A stretch of 64,000 nt of DNA from Polynucleobacter parvulilacunae (GTDB taxonomy: Bacteria; Pseudomonadota; Gammaproteobacteria; Burkholderiales; Burkholderiaceae). Location of the stretch: NCBI RefSeq assembly GCF_018881715.1, contig NZ_JACVPW010000013.1:186001-250000 (forward strand), read 5' to 3'. The position numbers and the translations under genes are program-made. Within the stretch, counting starts at the first letter, position 1; every line of letters begins with the position of its first letter. Positions 27,722-36,194 of the stretch are shown piece by piece. The notes beneath the pieces were generated by a model. That model was not told the origin of the DNA, did no database searches, and saw only the letters and a list, made by a program, of their open reading frames with translations.

Positions 27722-30165
27722 TGACAACTAAAAAGACCCCTGGAAAAAACGATCCAGCTGATCAGGCCGATTTATTTTCCAACCCAGTAGAGGTGGATAT
27801 TGCTCAGGTTGAAGAAGCGCCAGTAGCGGCAGCCTCCTCTGGTGGCTCTGGTAACCATGATCCCAAAACAATTGATCTGAACGAAGACGGTAAAGACAGT
27901 CTAACTCTCGCGGTATATGCTGAGAGAGCCTACCTAGACTACGCCATTAGCGTGGTAAAGGGTCGCGCACTACCAGACGTATCTGATGGTCAGAAACCGG
28001 TTCAGCGCCGTATTTTGTTCTCCATGAGTGAAATGGGTCTACGTGCTGATGCTAAGCCAGTAAAGAGTGCTCGTGTTGTTGGTGATGTGTTGGGTAAGTT
28101 TCACCCGCATGGCGACCAATCTGCATATGATGCACTGGTGCGCTTGGCGCAAAGCTTTTCACTCCGCTACCCTTTAATTGATGGTCAAGGTAACTTCGGC
28201 TCTCGTGATGGTGATGGTGCTGCGGCGATGCGTTACACCGAGGCGCGTTTAACGAAGATTGCTAATTTGCTTCTGAGTGAGATTGACGAAGGTACGGTGG
28301 ATTTTGCGCCGAATTACGACGGATCATTCCAAGAGCCTAAGCTATTACCGGCTCGTCTCCCATTTGTTTTACTCAATGGTGCGTCCGGTATTGCGGTTGG
28401 TATGGCAACAGAGATACCTTCGCATAACTTGCGTGAAGTGGCTACGGCTGCAGTCGCCTTAATGAAGTCTCCAAAGATGACAACGCCTGAGCTATTGGAG
28501 ATCATGCCTGGGCCAGACTATCCGGGCGGGGGTCAAATCATTTCTTCTGCAGCAGAAATTGCGCAGATTTATGAAGCAGGGCGCGGCAGTATTAAAGTGC
28601 GTGCACGTTGGTCTGTTGAAGAATTAGCGCGTGGTCAATGGCAGATCGTTGTCAATGAGTTGCCACCAGCAACTTCTTCACAGCGTGTATTGCAAGAGAT
28701 TGAAGAGATCACCAACCCTAAGGTGAAGGTTGGTAAAAAGACCTTAACTCCAGAACAAAATAATCTCAAGTCAACCATTCTGAATGTGCTTGATGGTGTG
28801 CGCGATGAGTCTAGTAAAGATGCTGCAGTGCGTTTGGTATTTGAGCCGAAGAGCAAAAATATTGATGTCAATGAGTTCGTTAACCTGCTGTTAGCGCATA
28901 CCTCATTGGAGTCCAATGCGCCAATGAACTTGGTGATGATTGGCAATGATGGTCGTCCACGTCAAAAAGGCTTGAGAGAAATTCTTTCTGAGTGGATTGC
29001 TTTCAGAGTGGCCACTGTTACCCGCAGAACTCAGCATCGCTTGGGCAAAGTTAAAGATCGCATGCACATTTTGGAAGGGCGTTTAACCGTTCTTTTGAAT
29101 ATTGATAAAGTTATCAAGATCATTCGCAATAGCGATGAGCCTAAAGTCGATTTGATAAAGGAATTCAAACTAAGCGATCGCCAAGCTGAAGATATTCTGG
29201 ATATTCGTTTGCGTCAGTTGGCTCGCTTGGAAGGCATCAAGATTGAGCAAGAGCTAAAAGAGCTCAAATCTGAGCGCGATGACTTAGAAGGTTTATTACA
29301 AAGCGATACCGTTTTGCGCAAGCGCATCATCAAAGAAATCGAATCTGATATGAAGGATTTTGGCGATGATCGTCGCACTCTCATTCAGGAAGATAAGCGT
29401 GCTGTAGCTGAGACCAAAGTTATTGATGAGCCAGTAACGGTCATCGTGTCTCAAAAAGGTTGGGTGCGTGTACGTCAAGGTCATGAGCATGATGCAACCC
29501 AATTTGGTTTCAAAGCGGGCGATGCTTTATATGCCACCTTCGAAGTTCGAACGGTAGACGTGATTCAAGGGTTCGGCAGTGATGGACGTGTTTACACAGT
29601 GCCTGTCAGTGACTTACCGGGTGCGCGCGGTGATGGATCGCCATTAACTAGCTTCGTGAACTTGGCTGCCGGCTCGCAAATGGTTGCCTACTATGCTGGT
29701 CAATCCGATGATTTGGTATTGCTCTCTACAAGAGCAGGTTTCGGCTTCTTGGCGAATGTTGCTGATATGACTACCCGCAACAAAGCAGGCAAATCATTCT
29801 TGAGTATGGATGCCAAAGTTCCTGGTGACGCACCTCTAGGTGCAGCCAAGGTGAAGGTTGGAATGAAGCAAGTTGCGTGTTTGTCAGAGGCTTCTAAGTT
29901 GCTAGTCTTCCCATTGGATGAGCTCAAACGTCTACCAACGGGTGGTAAAGGTGTAATCCTCATGGGCTTGGATGACAAGGAGCATTTGGCTTCAGCTATT
30001 GCGGTTGGGCCAGATGGAGCCACTTATTCAGGGGCTGGCCGTGCTGGCAAGCCAACAGAATTGAGTTTAGATGCAAAGACCTTGAAGTCGTTTGCGGGTA
30101 ACCGTGCGCGCAAAGGTCACTTTGTTGAACCGCGCTTAAAAGATGGCAAGCTAACAGCGAACTAG
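27721..30165 (+). CDS. parC: DNA topoisomerase IV subunit A
   Basis: Breakage-rejoining subunit of topoisomerase IV. Catalytic Tyr172 lies in [11 protein letters not shown]; the quinolone-relevant helix region is [20 protein letters not shown], with Asp and Ala at the positions often Ser in gammaproteobacteria. A coiled coil ([18 protein letters not shown]) leads to a shortened C-terminal beta-pinwheel. About 55 low-complexity acidic residues precede the usual N-terminus, an odd extension. xdhC converges on it with a gap of only 9 bases. Confidence 0.97.
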   Translation: MTTKKTPGKNDPADQADLFSNPVEVDIAQVEEAPVAAASSGGSGNHDPKTIDLNEDGKDSLTLAVYAERAYLDYAISVVKGRALPDVSDGQKPVQRRILFSMSEMGLRADAKPVKSARVVGDVLGKFHPHGDQSAYDALVRLAQSFSLRYPLIDGQGNFGSRDGDGAAAMRYTEARLTKIANLLLSEIDEGTVDFAPNYDGSFQEPKLLPARLPFVLLNGASGIAVGMATEIPSHNLREVATAAVALMKSPKMTTPELLEIMPGPDYPGGGQIISSAAEIAQIYEAGRGSIKVRARWSVEELARGQWQIVVNELPPATSSQRVLQEIEEITNPKVKVGKKTLTPEQNNLKSTILNVLDGVRDESSKDAAVRLVFEPKSKNIDVNEFVNLLLAHTSLESNAPMNLVMIGNDGRPRQKGLREILSEWIAFRVATVTRRTQHRLGKVKDRMHILEGRLTVLLNIDKVIKIIRNSDEPKVDLIKEFKLSDRQAEDILDIRLRQLARLEGIKIEQELKELKSERDDLEGLLQSDTVLRKRIIKEIESDMKDFGDDRRTLIQEDKRAVAETKVIDEPVTVIVSQKGWVRVRQGHEHDATQFGFKAGDALYATFEVRTVDVIQGFGSDGRVYTVPVSDLPGARGDGSPLTSFVNLAAGSQMVAYYAGQSDDLVLLSTRAGFGFLANVADMTTRNKAGKSFLSMDAKVPGDAPLGAAKVKVGMKQVACLSEASKLLVFPLDELKRLPTGGKGVILMGLDDKEHLASAIAVGPDGATYSGAGRAGKPTELSLDAKTLKSFAGNRARKGHFVEPRLKDGKLTAN

Positions 30166-30174
30166 GTTTGCAAT

Positions 30175-31134
30175 CTAGGTCTTCTTCGGAATACTGACAC
30201 CATACTTAACGGCAATCACTTCCGCCAGAATCGATACAGCGATTTCTGGTGGAGTGAGAGCGCCAATATACAGTCCAACAGGGCCGTGTAATTTTTCTAC
30301 TTGTTCACGGCTCACATCAAACTCTAGCAAGCGTTCTTTGCGTTTTTGGGTATTTTTACGACTTCCTAATGCACCAACATAAAAAGCGGGTGACTTCAGT
30401 GCCTCCATTAGCGCCATATCATCAAGCTTAGGATCATGCGTGAGGGCTACGACCGCAGTATGGGAGTCAACGCCGATCTCAAGCAGTACATCATCAGGCA
30501 TACCCTTTGAGAAGGTGATGTCATTGCGATTAAGCCCTTCGGCATATTCTTCGCGAGGATCAATCACGATCACTTCAAAATCAGAGGCTAAAGCAAAGTC
30601 AGCGGTATATAAGGAAAGTTGCCCTGCGCCAATAATGACCATGCGCCAACGGGGTCCGTAAGTGGTCTGCATTTCTTGTTCGGTGCAGAAAAACTCATCG
30701 CTACGATCACCAATGCTTAAGGCGGATTTTCCTGAGGATACATTGACTGTACGGCGTGTGATTTGGTGAGAAGTAATGTTCTCTAGTAATTTTTCTAAAA
30801 TTGCTAACTCTGGCCTTGGTTCAACGAAGAGGCGTAAGGTGCCACCACAAGGCAGGCCAAAACGCGCTGCTTCTTGCTGTGTCACTCCATAAACCACCAT
30901 CTCTGGCGTATCTCGAGTCAGGATTTCCGTTTGAACGCGCCGAATGAGATCATCTTCAACGCAGCCACCCGAAACGGAGCCAGCGACTTGACCATCAGCC
31001 CGAATGGCGAGCCATGAGCCCACTGGACGAGGAGCTGAGCCCCAAGTTTGTACCACGGTCGCAATAGCAACGGACTGGCCCGATTGGAGCCATTCAACAG
31101 CGGATTTGAGGACGCTTAAATCGGTACTGTTCAT
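30175..31134 (-). CDS. xdhC: XdhC/CoxI-family molybdenum hydroxylase maturation factor
   Basis: XdhC proteins bind Mo cofactor, protect it and help its sulfuration before insertion into xanthine-dehydrogenase-type enzymes. N-terminal domain: AIATVVQTWGSAPRPVGSWLAI and GSVSGGCVEDDLI, with the conserved Cys. C-terminal Rossmann domain: MVIIGAGQLSLYTADFAL and VIVIDPREEYA, then YVGALGSRKNT and GLYIGALTPPEIAVSI. Length 319 aa is normal. It diverges from a MocA-like gene 53 bases away. It could serve the hydroxylase at the left end of the window or another one elsewhere. Confidence 0.92.
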   Translation of the reverse strand: MNSTDLSVLKSAVEWLQSGQSVAIATVVQTWGSAPRPVGSWLAIRADGQVAGSVSGGCVEDDLIRRVQTEILTRDTPEMVVYGVTQQEAARFGLPCGGTLRLFVEPRPELAILEKLLENITSHQITRRTVNVSSGKSALSIGDRSDEFFCTEQEMQTTYGPRWRMVIIGAGQLSLYTADFALASDFEVIVIDPREEYAEGLNRNDITFSKGMPDDVLLEIGVDSHTAVVALTHDPKLDDMALMEALKSPAFYVGALGSRKNTQKRKERLLEFDVSREQVEKLHGPVGLYIGALTPPEIAVSILAEVIAVKYGVSIPKKT

Positions 31135-31187
31135 GCGGAATCTTCTTTTGTAAATGCTTTTAGTAATAACTATTTATTATCACTCTA

Positions 31188-31844
31188 ATGACTCTTTCTG
31201 GTAACCCGTCCAATAATCCAAAACTGCGCCTAGCCATCTTAATATTGGCTGCCGGTGCGGGAGGTCGCCTGGGTGGTTATCCCAAAGCCATATTAAAGAA
31301 GGATGGAAGCACTTTGTTAAAGCGCTTAATCCACTCAATAAAAGGATTTAATCCAACCGAGACATTGGTGGTCACTGGCTTTTACCCGGATGAAGTTGAG
31401 GGGGAAATTGAATCACTTCAGAACAGCATACAAAGCCCAATAACCTGGATCAGAAATCCAAACCCAGAGGCGGGACAGTCGTCGTCTGTGAGACTTGGCC
31501 TTGAGGCACTCCAGAGTGATTACGATGCTCTATTGATTGCTTTATGTGATCAGCCCAATGTCGGCGCGCAAGAGGTCGAATCATTGCTGGAGCAATTTAA
31601 TCAACGCTCTGCAAACCAAGAAATCGTTTTGCCTATAGTCAGTGGCCAGCGTGGCAACCCCGTATTGTTTTCGAAAGAGGTAATCCGAAGGATCTTAGCG
31701 ATCCCAGAAATGGTCTGTAGGCCTTATATGGATCAGCATCCCGAGCTGGTGAAAATTTTTGATACATGCAATTGCGCTTATATCCTGGATGTCGACACCC
31801 AAGACGACATTCAGAAACTAGGGCTAGATAAGATCAAGCCCTAG
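31188..31844 (+). CDS. MocA/MobA-like molybdenum cofactor nucleotidyltransferase
   Basis: NTP-transferase fold. The N-terminal loop LAAGAGGRLGGYPKAIL binds the nucleotide, LIALCDQPN carries the metal-binding Asp, and GQRGNPVLFS is the product-binding signature. This DQP/GNPV pattern marks the MocA type, which adds CMP to molybdopterin to make the cytosine dinucleotide cofactor of the xanthine dehydrogenase family, rather than the MobA type that adds GMP. It is divergent from xdhC, which agrees with a shared role in hydroxylase maturation. Confidence 0.85.
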   Translation: MTLSGNPSNNPKLRLAILILAAGAGGRLGGYPKAILKKDGSTLLKRLIHSIKGFNPTETLVVTGFYPDEVEGEIESLQNSIQSPITWIRNPNPEAGQSSSVRLGLEALQSDYDALLIALCDQPNVGAQEVESLLEQFNQRSANQEIVLPIVSGQRGNPVLFSKEVIRRILAIPEMVCRPYMDQHPELVKIFDTCNCAYILDVDTQDDIQKLGLDKIKP

Positions 31845-31858
31845 GAAGTGGTATCGAA

Positions 31859-32317
31859 TTAAATCTCGGCGATCAGCTCAATCTCAACGCAAGCGCCAAG
31901 TGGAATTTGTGCGACACCAAAAGCACTGCGTGCATGTTTGCCGGCATCACCAAACACTTCAAATAACAATTCTGAGCAACCATTCACAACAAGATGTTGC
32001 TCTGTATAGCTATCAGTGGAGTTCACTAAGCCCATCACCTTAACAATGCGCTTTACTTTATCCAGCGAGCCCAAGTGATTTTGTAGTGTGGCGATTAAAT
32101 CAATAGCAATCGAGCGAGCGGCTGCTTTGCCTGTCTCTGTATCCATGTCTTTGCCTAACTTTCCAACCCAAGGCTTGCCATCGCGTTTGGCAATATGACC
32201 TGATAGAAAAACGGTATTGCCGGTTGTGGCTGCCATGACATAAGCTGCAGCTGGCGGTCCTGGTGGGGGTAAATCAATTCCAAGAGTTTTAAGGCGTTCG
32301 CTAATGTTTGTGCTCAT
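31859..32317 (-). CDS. RidA/YjgF/YER057c family protein
   Basis: Small trimer-forming protein, 152 aa. Members of the RidA subfamily hydrolyse reactive enamines and imines; other subfamilies have varied roles. Seen here: GNTVFLSGHIAKRDGKPW, ARSIAIDLIATLQNHLGSL, and the C-terminal block HARSAFGVAQIPLGACVEIELIAEI with the Arg and the final Glu of the fold. The N-terminal part (LPPPGPPAAAYVMA) and the RSAFGV version of the Arg motif place it outside the E. coli RidA group. It sits between the MocA-like gene and the VWA gene. Confidence 0.88.
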   Translation of the reverse strand: MSTNISERLKTLGIDLPPPGPPAAAYVMAATTGNTVFLSGHIAKRDGKPWVGKLGKDMDTETGKAAARSIAIDLIATLQNHLGSLDKVKRIVKVMGLVNSTDSYTEQHLVVNGCSELLFEVFGDAGKHARSAFGVAQIPLGACVEIELIAEI

Positions 32318-32390
32318 GATCGGTTTCTTTTGATTAAATTAAAAATAGAGTGCTTAGTAAAGTTGCTGGGTAAATTTGAATAACGAAATC

Positions 32391-33566
32391 TTACTTGGAA
32401 AGTTGCCGCATGGCACTCTCAAGGCCGTTTAAGGTAACTGGGTACATTCGATCTTTCATGAGGTTTTGCATGATGTCAATCGATTGACGATATTGCCAAA
32501 TCGATTCCGGTTCAGGATTAAGCCATGCAAAATGGGGGAAGTGATCGATAAGGCGATTAATCCAAACTGCACCAGCTTCTTTGTTGTTGTACTCCACTGA
32601 GCCATTGGGGCTGAGGATTTCATAGGGAGACATCGTGGCATCACCAACAAAAATTAATTTGTAATCTGGCCCATATTTGTTAATGATGTCTTGCGTAGGT
32701 GTGGTTTGATCCCGCCGGCGGCGATTACTTTGCCAAAGATTTTCATAGACGCAGTTATGAAAATAGTAATGCTCTAAATGCTTGAACTCTGCTTTGGCGG
32801 CAGTGAATAGCTCTGCAATGCGTTGAATATGATCGTCCATTGATCCGCCAACATCCATCAAGAGCAATACTTTCACTTGATTGTGGCGTTCGGGCCGCAT
32901 TTGAATATCGAGCATGCCTGCATTGGCGGCAGTTGAGTGGATTGTTTTATCTAAATCCAGTTCAAGCGTCGATCCCTCGCGTGCAAAGCGGCGCAATCGA
33001 CGTAACGCCACTTTAATATTACGAGTCCCTAAGGCTAGATCGCTGTCGTAGTCTTTAAATTCTCGCGCCTCCCAAACTTTGATAGCAGTTCGATTGCCAG
33101 CACTCTCGCCGCCAATTCGAATGCCCTCAGGGTGATAGCCGCTATGACCAAATGGAGAGGAGCCACCGGCACCAATCCACTTATTACCGCCACCATGCCA
33201 TTCTTTTTGCTCTTTTAAGAGTTCTTCAAGCCGCTGCTTTAAAGCCTCTGGCCCACCTAATTTTTGTAGGGCTGCTTTTTCTTCATCCGTCAGTACGCGT
33301 TGAAGTTTTTTCTCAAGCCAGTCCAGTGGAATATTTGGTGAGAGCGCAATGATTTGTTCGATGCCGTTGAAGTAAGCGCCAAACACTTGATCAAAGCGAT
33401 CAAAGTGTTGCTCGTCTTTCACTAAAGTCATGCGAGAGAGTTGATAAAACTCATCGATCGATGGGCTAATGACTCCTGATTTCAGGCCCTCCAAGAGAGT
33501 CAAAAACTCTCGCACCGAAACAGGCACCTTGGCTTCTTTCAGATTTAGGAAGAATTGAATCAGCAT
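32391..33566 (-). CDS. CoxE-like VWA-domain protein
   Basis: Partner of the MoxR-type ATPase encoded just upstream. The N-terminal half (FFLNLKEAKVPVSVREFLTLLEGLKSG) matches CoxE-like proteins, followed by a charged middle with a Gly-rich loop (HGGGNKWIGAGGSSPFGHSGY), and a C-terminal VWA domain from about residue 225. The metal site reads DVGGSM where DxSxS is usual, so the first Ser is Gly. In the cox cluster CoxD and CoxE help build the CO dehydrogenase active site; elsewhere such pairs remodel unknown complexes. The role here is inferred from family and neighbours. Confidence 0.88.
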   Translation of the reverse strand: MLIQFFLNLKEAKVPVSVREFLTLLEGLKSGVISPSIDEFYQLSRMTLVKDEQHFDRFDQVFGAYFNGIEQIIALSPNIPLDWLEKKLQRVLTDEEKAALQKLGGPEALKQRLEELLKEQKEWHGGGNKWIGAGGSSPFGHSGYHPEGIRIGGESAGNRTAIKVWEAREFKDYDSDLALGTRNIKVALRRLRRFAREGSTLELDLDKTIHSTAANAGMLDIQMRPERHNQVKVLLLMDVGGSMDDHIQRIAELFTAAKAEFKHLEHYYFHNCVYENLWQSNRRRRDQTTPTQDIINKYGPDYKLIFVGDATMSPYEILSPNGSVEYNNKEAGAVWINRLIDHFPHFAWLNPEPESIWQYRQSIDIMQNLMKDRMYPVTLNGLESAMRQLSK

Positions 33567-33590
33567 AAAAAGTCTTGCAGCTATTTAGTC

Positions 33591-34463
33591 TTAGCGATGA
33601 TTTCGGTTCATCATGACTAAGCGCTCAAATAAATGAATATCTTGTTCGTTTTTTAGCAAGGCTCCATGTAAGGGTGGCACTACGATCTTTTCATCGCTGC
33701 TGTGGAGTGCCTCAGGCGGAATATCTTCTGCCAATAGGAGCTTGAGCCAATCAATGAGTTCCGATGTGCTCGGTTTCTTCTTTAGTCCAGGTAATGAGCG
33801 TATTTGATAAAAGGACTTGAGCGCTGCATCCAGAAGATCCTGCTTGATATTGGGATGATGGACGTCGACGATGCTTTGCATGGTCTTGGCATCTGGGAAG
33901 GTGATGTAGTGGAAGAAGCAGCGACGCAAGAAAGCATCCGGTAACTCTTTTTCATTATTGGAGGTGATGATGACTAGGGGGCGGTGCTTCGCCTTAATCA
34001 GCTCGCGCGTTTCGTAGACATAAAACTCCATGCGATCAATTTCACGCAACAAGTCATTCGGGAATTCAATATCCGCTTTATCAATTTCATCAATTAATAA
34101 GACTGTTGGTTCATCAGCTTCAAAAGCCTGCCAAAGAACTCCCTTAACAATGTAGTTTCGAATATCTTTTACTTTTTCATCACCCAACTGCGAATCACGC
34201 AGGCGACTAACTGCGTCGTACTCATAAAGACCTTGCTGGGCTTTGGTGGTGGATTTAATGTGCCACTGTAGTAAAGGCATCTTGAGTGCGGCAGCAACTT
34301 CTTCGGCGAGCATGGTCTTCCCAGTGCCAGGCTCGCCCTTAATAAGAAGGGGGCGCTGCAATGCGATTGCCGCATTAACTGCTAATTTAAGATCATCTGT
34401 AGCTACATAGCTTTGGCTGCCGTCAAAGCGGTTTTGGGGGGAAGTGGTGGGTTTGCTCATCAT
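33591..34463 (-). CDS. MoxR-family AAA+ ATPase (CoxD-like)
   Basis: Chaperone-like ATPase of the MoxR group. Walker A is LLIKGEPGTGKTMLAEE, Walker B VLLIDEIDKAD, sensor 1 IITSNNEKELPDAFLRRC with the arginine finger region, and a C-terminal lid domain (SELIDWLKLLL). Length 290 aa is typical of CoxD. The VWA gene follows 24 bases after its stop on the same strand, the usual MoxR-VWA pairing. ATG codons at 34463 and 34460 are both possible starts. Confidence 0.93.
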   Translation of the reverse strand: MMSKPTTSPQNRFDGSQSYVATDDLKLAVNAAIALQRPLLIKGEPGTGKTMLAEEVAAALKMPLLQWHIKSTTKAQQGLYEYDAVSRLRDSQLGDEKVKDIRNYIVKGVLWQAFEADEPTVLLIDEIDKADIEFPNDLLREIDRMEFYVYETRELIKAKHRPLVIITSNNEKELPDAFLRRCFFHYITFPDAKTMQSIVDVHHPNIKQDLLDAALKSFYQIRSLPGLKKKPSTSELIDWLKLLLAEDIPPEALHSSDEKIVVPPLHGALLKNEQDIHLFERLVMMNRNHR

Positions 34464-34573
34464 GTTGCCTAAAAAGTGCCTGGTTAAGCATTGCAGTATA
34501 GGTAAATGGGCCGAAATTTTCAGTGTTTCTACTGATTTTGGCCTCTGAAATGGCGAGAAGGGCGTCTGTCCGC

Positions 34574-34602
34574 TATACTCTTCCCAAATTGATCTAAATC
34601 AA
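34574..34602 (+). promoter_or_regulatory. FNR/Anr-type box with upstream -10-like element before the cytochrome genes
   Basis: TTGATCTAAATCAA at 34589-34602 is a perfect TTGATN4ATCAA site. TATACT at 34574-34579 is a possible -10 box. If that is the promoter, the FNR box lies over the start of transcription, a repressing position. The promoter part is uncertain. Confidence 0.6.
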
Positions 34603-34622
34603 ACTCATTAATAATGATTTCT

Positions 34623-34988
34623 ATGAAAAAACTCTCAATTCTTTCTTATTTGGCCGTTGCCGCAACTTTAGTTTTTGCTGGTTCCGTTGCTCAGGCTGAT
34701 GAAGTTAAAGGCAATGCTGCTGCTGGCAATGCCAAGGTATGGCTTTGTGTTGGTTGCCACTCGATTCCTGACTACCGTGCTGATTACCCTTTGGTATATA
34801 AAGTGCCTATGTTGGGTGGCCAAAATGGTGCCTACATTGCAAGCGCATTAGCTGCTTACAAAAAGGGCGAAAGAAAGCATCCAACAATGCGTTCTATCGC
34901 TGCCAGCTTGTCTGACCAAGATATGGCTGATATTGGCGAATACTATGCTGCGCAAACTGCCAGCTCACCTAACAACCCATTGAAGTGA
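34623..34988 (+). CDS. Periplasmic c-type cytochrome (class I)
   Basis: Monohaem cytochrome c of about 121 aa. The signal peptide MKKLSILSYLAVAATLVFAGSVAQA is followed by a mature domain with CVGCH haem-binding site and a likely axial Met in RKHPTMRSIA. The start is taken as ATG 34623 (MKK); an ATG three codons earlier (34614) is possible, and neither has a clear ribosome site. The C-terminal helix (LSDQDMADIGEYYAAQ) is typical of cytochrome c553/c4 domains. It moves electrons in the periplasm. A second cytochrome gene follows at once. Confidence 0.92.
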   Translation: MKKLSILSYLAVAATLVFAGSVAQADEVKGNAAAGNAKVWLCVGCHSIPDYRADYPLVYKVPMLGGQNGAYIASALAAYKKGERKHPTMRSIAASLSDQDMADIGEYYAAQTASSPNNPLK

Positions 34989-35019
34989 TTCATTGATAAA
35001 GATACATAGAGATACTTTT

Positions 35020-35373
35020 ATGAAATTCGCACTAATTACTGCAGTTTTGTTCTCAAGCATTGGTTTAGTTGGCGTAGCAAATGCTGCTAGCGTAGATAAA
35101 GGCCAGGCTTTGGTAGAGAAGGCAAATTGCGCTTCCTGTCATGGCGCCGGTTTAAATGCCCCAATTCTTCCTGCTTATCCAAAGTTGGCTGGTCAGTACA
35201 GTGACTACGTTTATTACGCCCTTAAGGCATACAAGGTTGGTAACGGTAACGCTAAGTTTGGTCGTAACAATGCAATCATGGGTTCTCAAGTTCAAAACTT
35301 TACTGATGCTGATTTGCATGATATCGCTGCTTATGTATCTAGCTTGCCAGGAAACTTTGTTATCAAGAAGTAA
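35020..35373 (+). CDS. Periplasmic c-type cytochrome (class I), second of pair
   Basis: Signal peptide ending VANA precedes a monohaem domain with CASCH and a probable axial Met in NAIMGSQV. Length is about 117 aa from ATG 35020; the longer frame from 34993 adds nine polar residues before the signal. The pair together resembles the two halves of a dihaem cytochrome c4 encoded as separate proteins. It is 31 bases after the first cytochrome gene and ends at a strong terminator. Such proteins are common electron acceptors of periplasmic dehydrogenases, including some molybdenum hydroxylases. Confidence 0.92.
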   Translation: MKFALITAVLFSSIGLVGVANAASVDKGQALVEKANCASCHGAGLNAPILPAYPKLAGQYSDYVYYALKAYKVGNGNAKFGRNNAIMGSQVQNFTDADLHDIAAYVSSLPGNFVIKK

Positions 35374-35400
35374 GCATTTCTAGCTTAGGCTGCTTATACA

Positions 35401-35436
35401 AAAGGCTTAGAATAATCTTCTAAGCCTTTATTTTTT
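35401..35436. terminator. Bidirectional terminator between cytochrome and gntR genes
   Basis: Perfect 12-bp stem AAAGGCTTAGAA with TTCTAAGCCTTT, 5-base loop, then six T on the plus strand. It lies between convergent genes ending at 35373 and 35461. Confidence 0.88.
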
Positions 35437-35460
35437 AAAGCTTATTTTATCTAGCTTTAT

Positions 35461-36099
35461 CTAGCGAAGTGCCTCAAGACCTCTGGCAAGGTGTTTTCGC
35501 ATAGCCAACTCAGCCGCCTGTTCATCACGCTTTAAAAGCGATCTGAGTATTTCTCGATGCTCAACTAGTGAGTTTTGCAGTCTGCCGGTGCTGGTTAATG
35601 AGTCTCTGCGGTGCAGTTTTAGCACTTTACGTAGGTCTGAAATGACACCATTCATCCATTTATTTCCTGCGATTTCTTGGATTAATTCATGAAATTTGCC
35701 ATTTATTTCAAAAAATTGCTCTAAATCACGATCTGCGGCGGCTTTTTCCAACCTATGGTGCAGATGATCCAGCATATTTAGCTCTGCTTCAGTAGCTTTG
35801 GTGGCAGTCTCTTTGGCGGCTTGGCCCTCTAAAAGCGAGAGAATGGTGAAGATTTGCTCTAGATCCTTCCTGGCTACTTCAGTTACGTATGCACCACGTC
35901 GCATTTTGATGGTTACCAGGCCTTCAGATGCCAATACTTTGATTGCTTCGCGCATAGGCGTACGGCTGATGCCCAATTGGTCAGCTAGGGATTGCTCGTC
36001 CAACCAGCTTCCAGGGGCTAATTGCTTGCTAAAGATCTGCTCTCGCAGGCGGTCAGCAACGTCTTCATATAGAGGTCTATTATTCAGTTTTGTATTCAT
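35461..36099 (-). CDS. GntR-family regulator (FadR/FCD subfamily)
   Basis: Likely ligand-controlled repressor of the divergent propionyl-CoA operon. Winged helix at about residues 1-70: PLYEDVADRLREQIFSKQLAPGSWLDEQSLADQLGISRTPMREAIKVLASEGLV. The C-terminal helical FCD domain has metal or ligand residues in FFEINGKFHELIQ and LVEHREIL. The start is taken as ATG 36099 (MNTKLNN), because upstream residues in the longer frame (from 36141) do not resemble the family. A 22-bp palindrome covers this start codon, suggesting self-repression. The signal could be an acyl-CoA or organic acid; this is not shown. Confidence 0.92.
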   Translation of the reverse strand: MNTKLNNRPLYEDVADRLREQIFSKQLAPGSWLDEQSLADQLGISRTPMREAIKVLASEGLVTIKMRRGAYVTEVARKDLEQIFTILSLLEGQAAKETATKATEAELNMLDHLHHRLEKAAADRDLEQFFEINGKFHELIQEIAGNKWMNGVISDLRKVLKLHRRDSLTSTGRLQNSLVEHREILRSLLKRDEQAAELAMRKHLARGLEALR

Positions 36100-36112
36100 A
36101 ATTATGAATACA
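36091..36112. promoter_or_regulatory. 22-bp perfect palindrome, probable GntR operator
   Basis: TGTATTCATAA is followed directly by its inverse TTATGAATACA. The site covers the gntR start codon and lies 83 bases before the mutase gene on the other strand. Size and TGTAT...ATACA ends suit FadR-type GntR proteins. Confidence 0.7.
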
Positions 36113-36194
36113 TGATAGCTAGACAAATAAGAAATAGTCAAGCAGAATGTAAGGATATTCGATGCAATGCAGCAAAAATTAACTGGGAGTTTTT

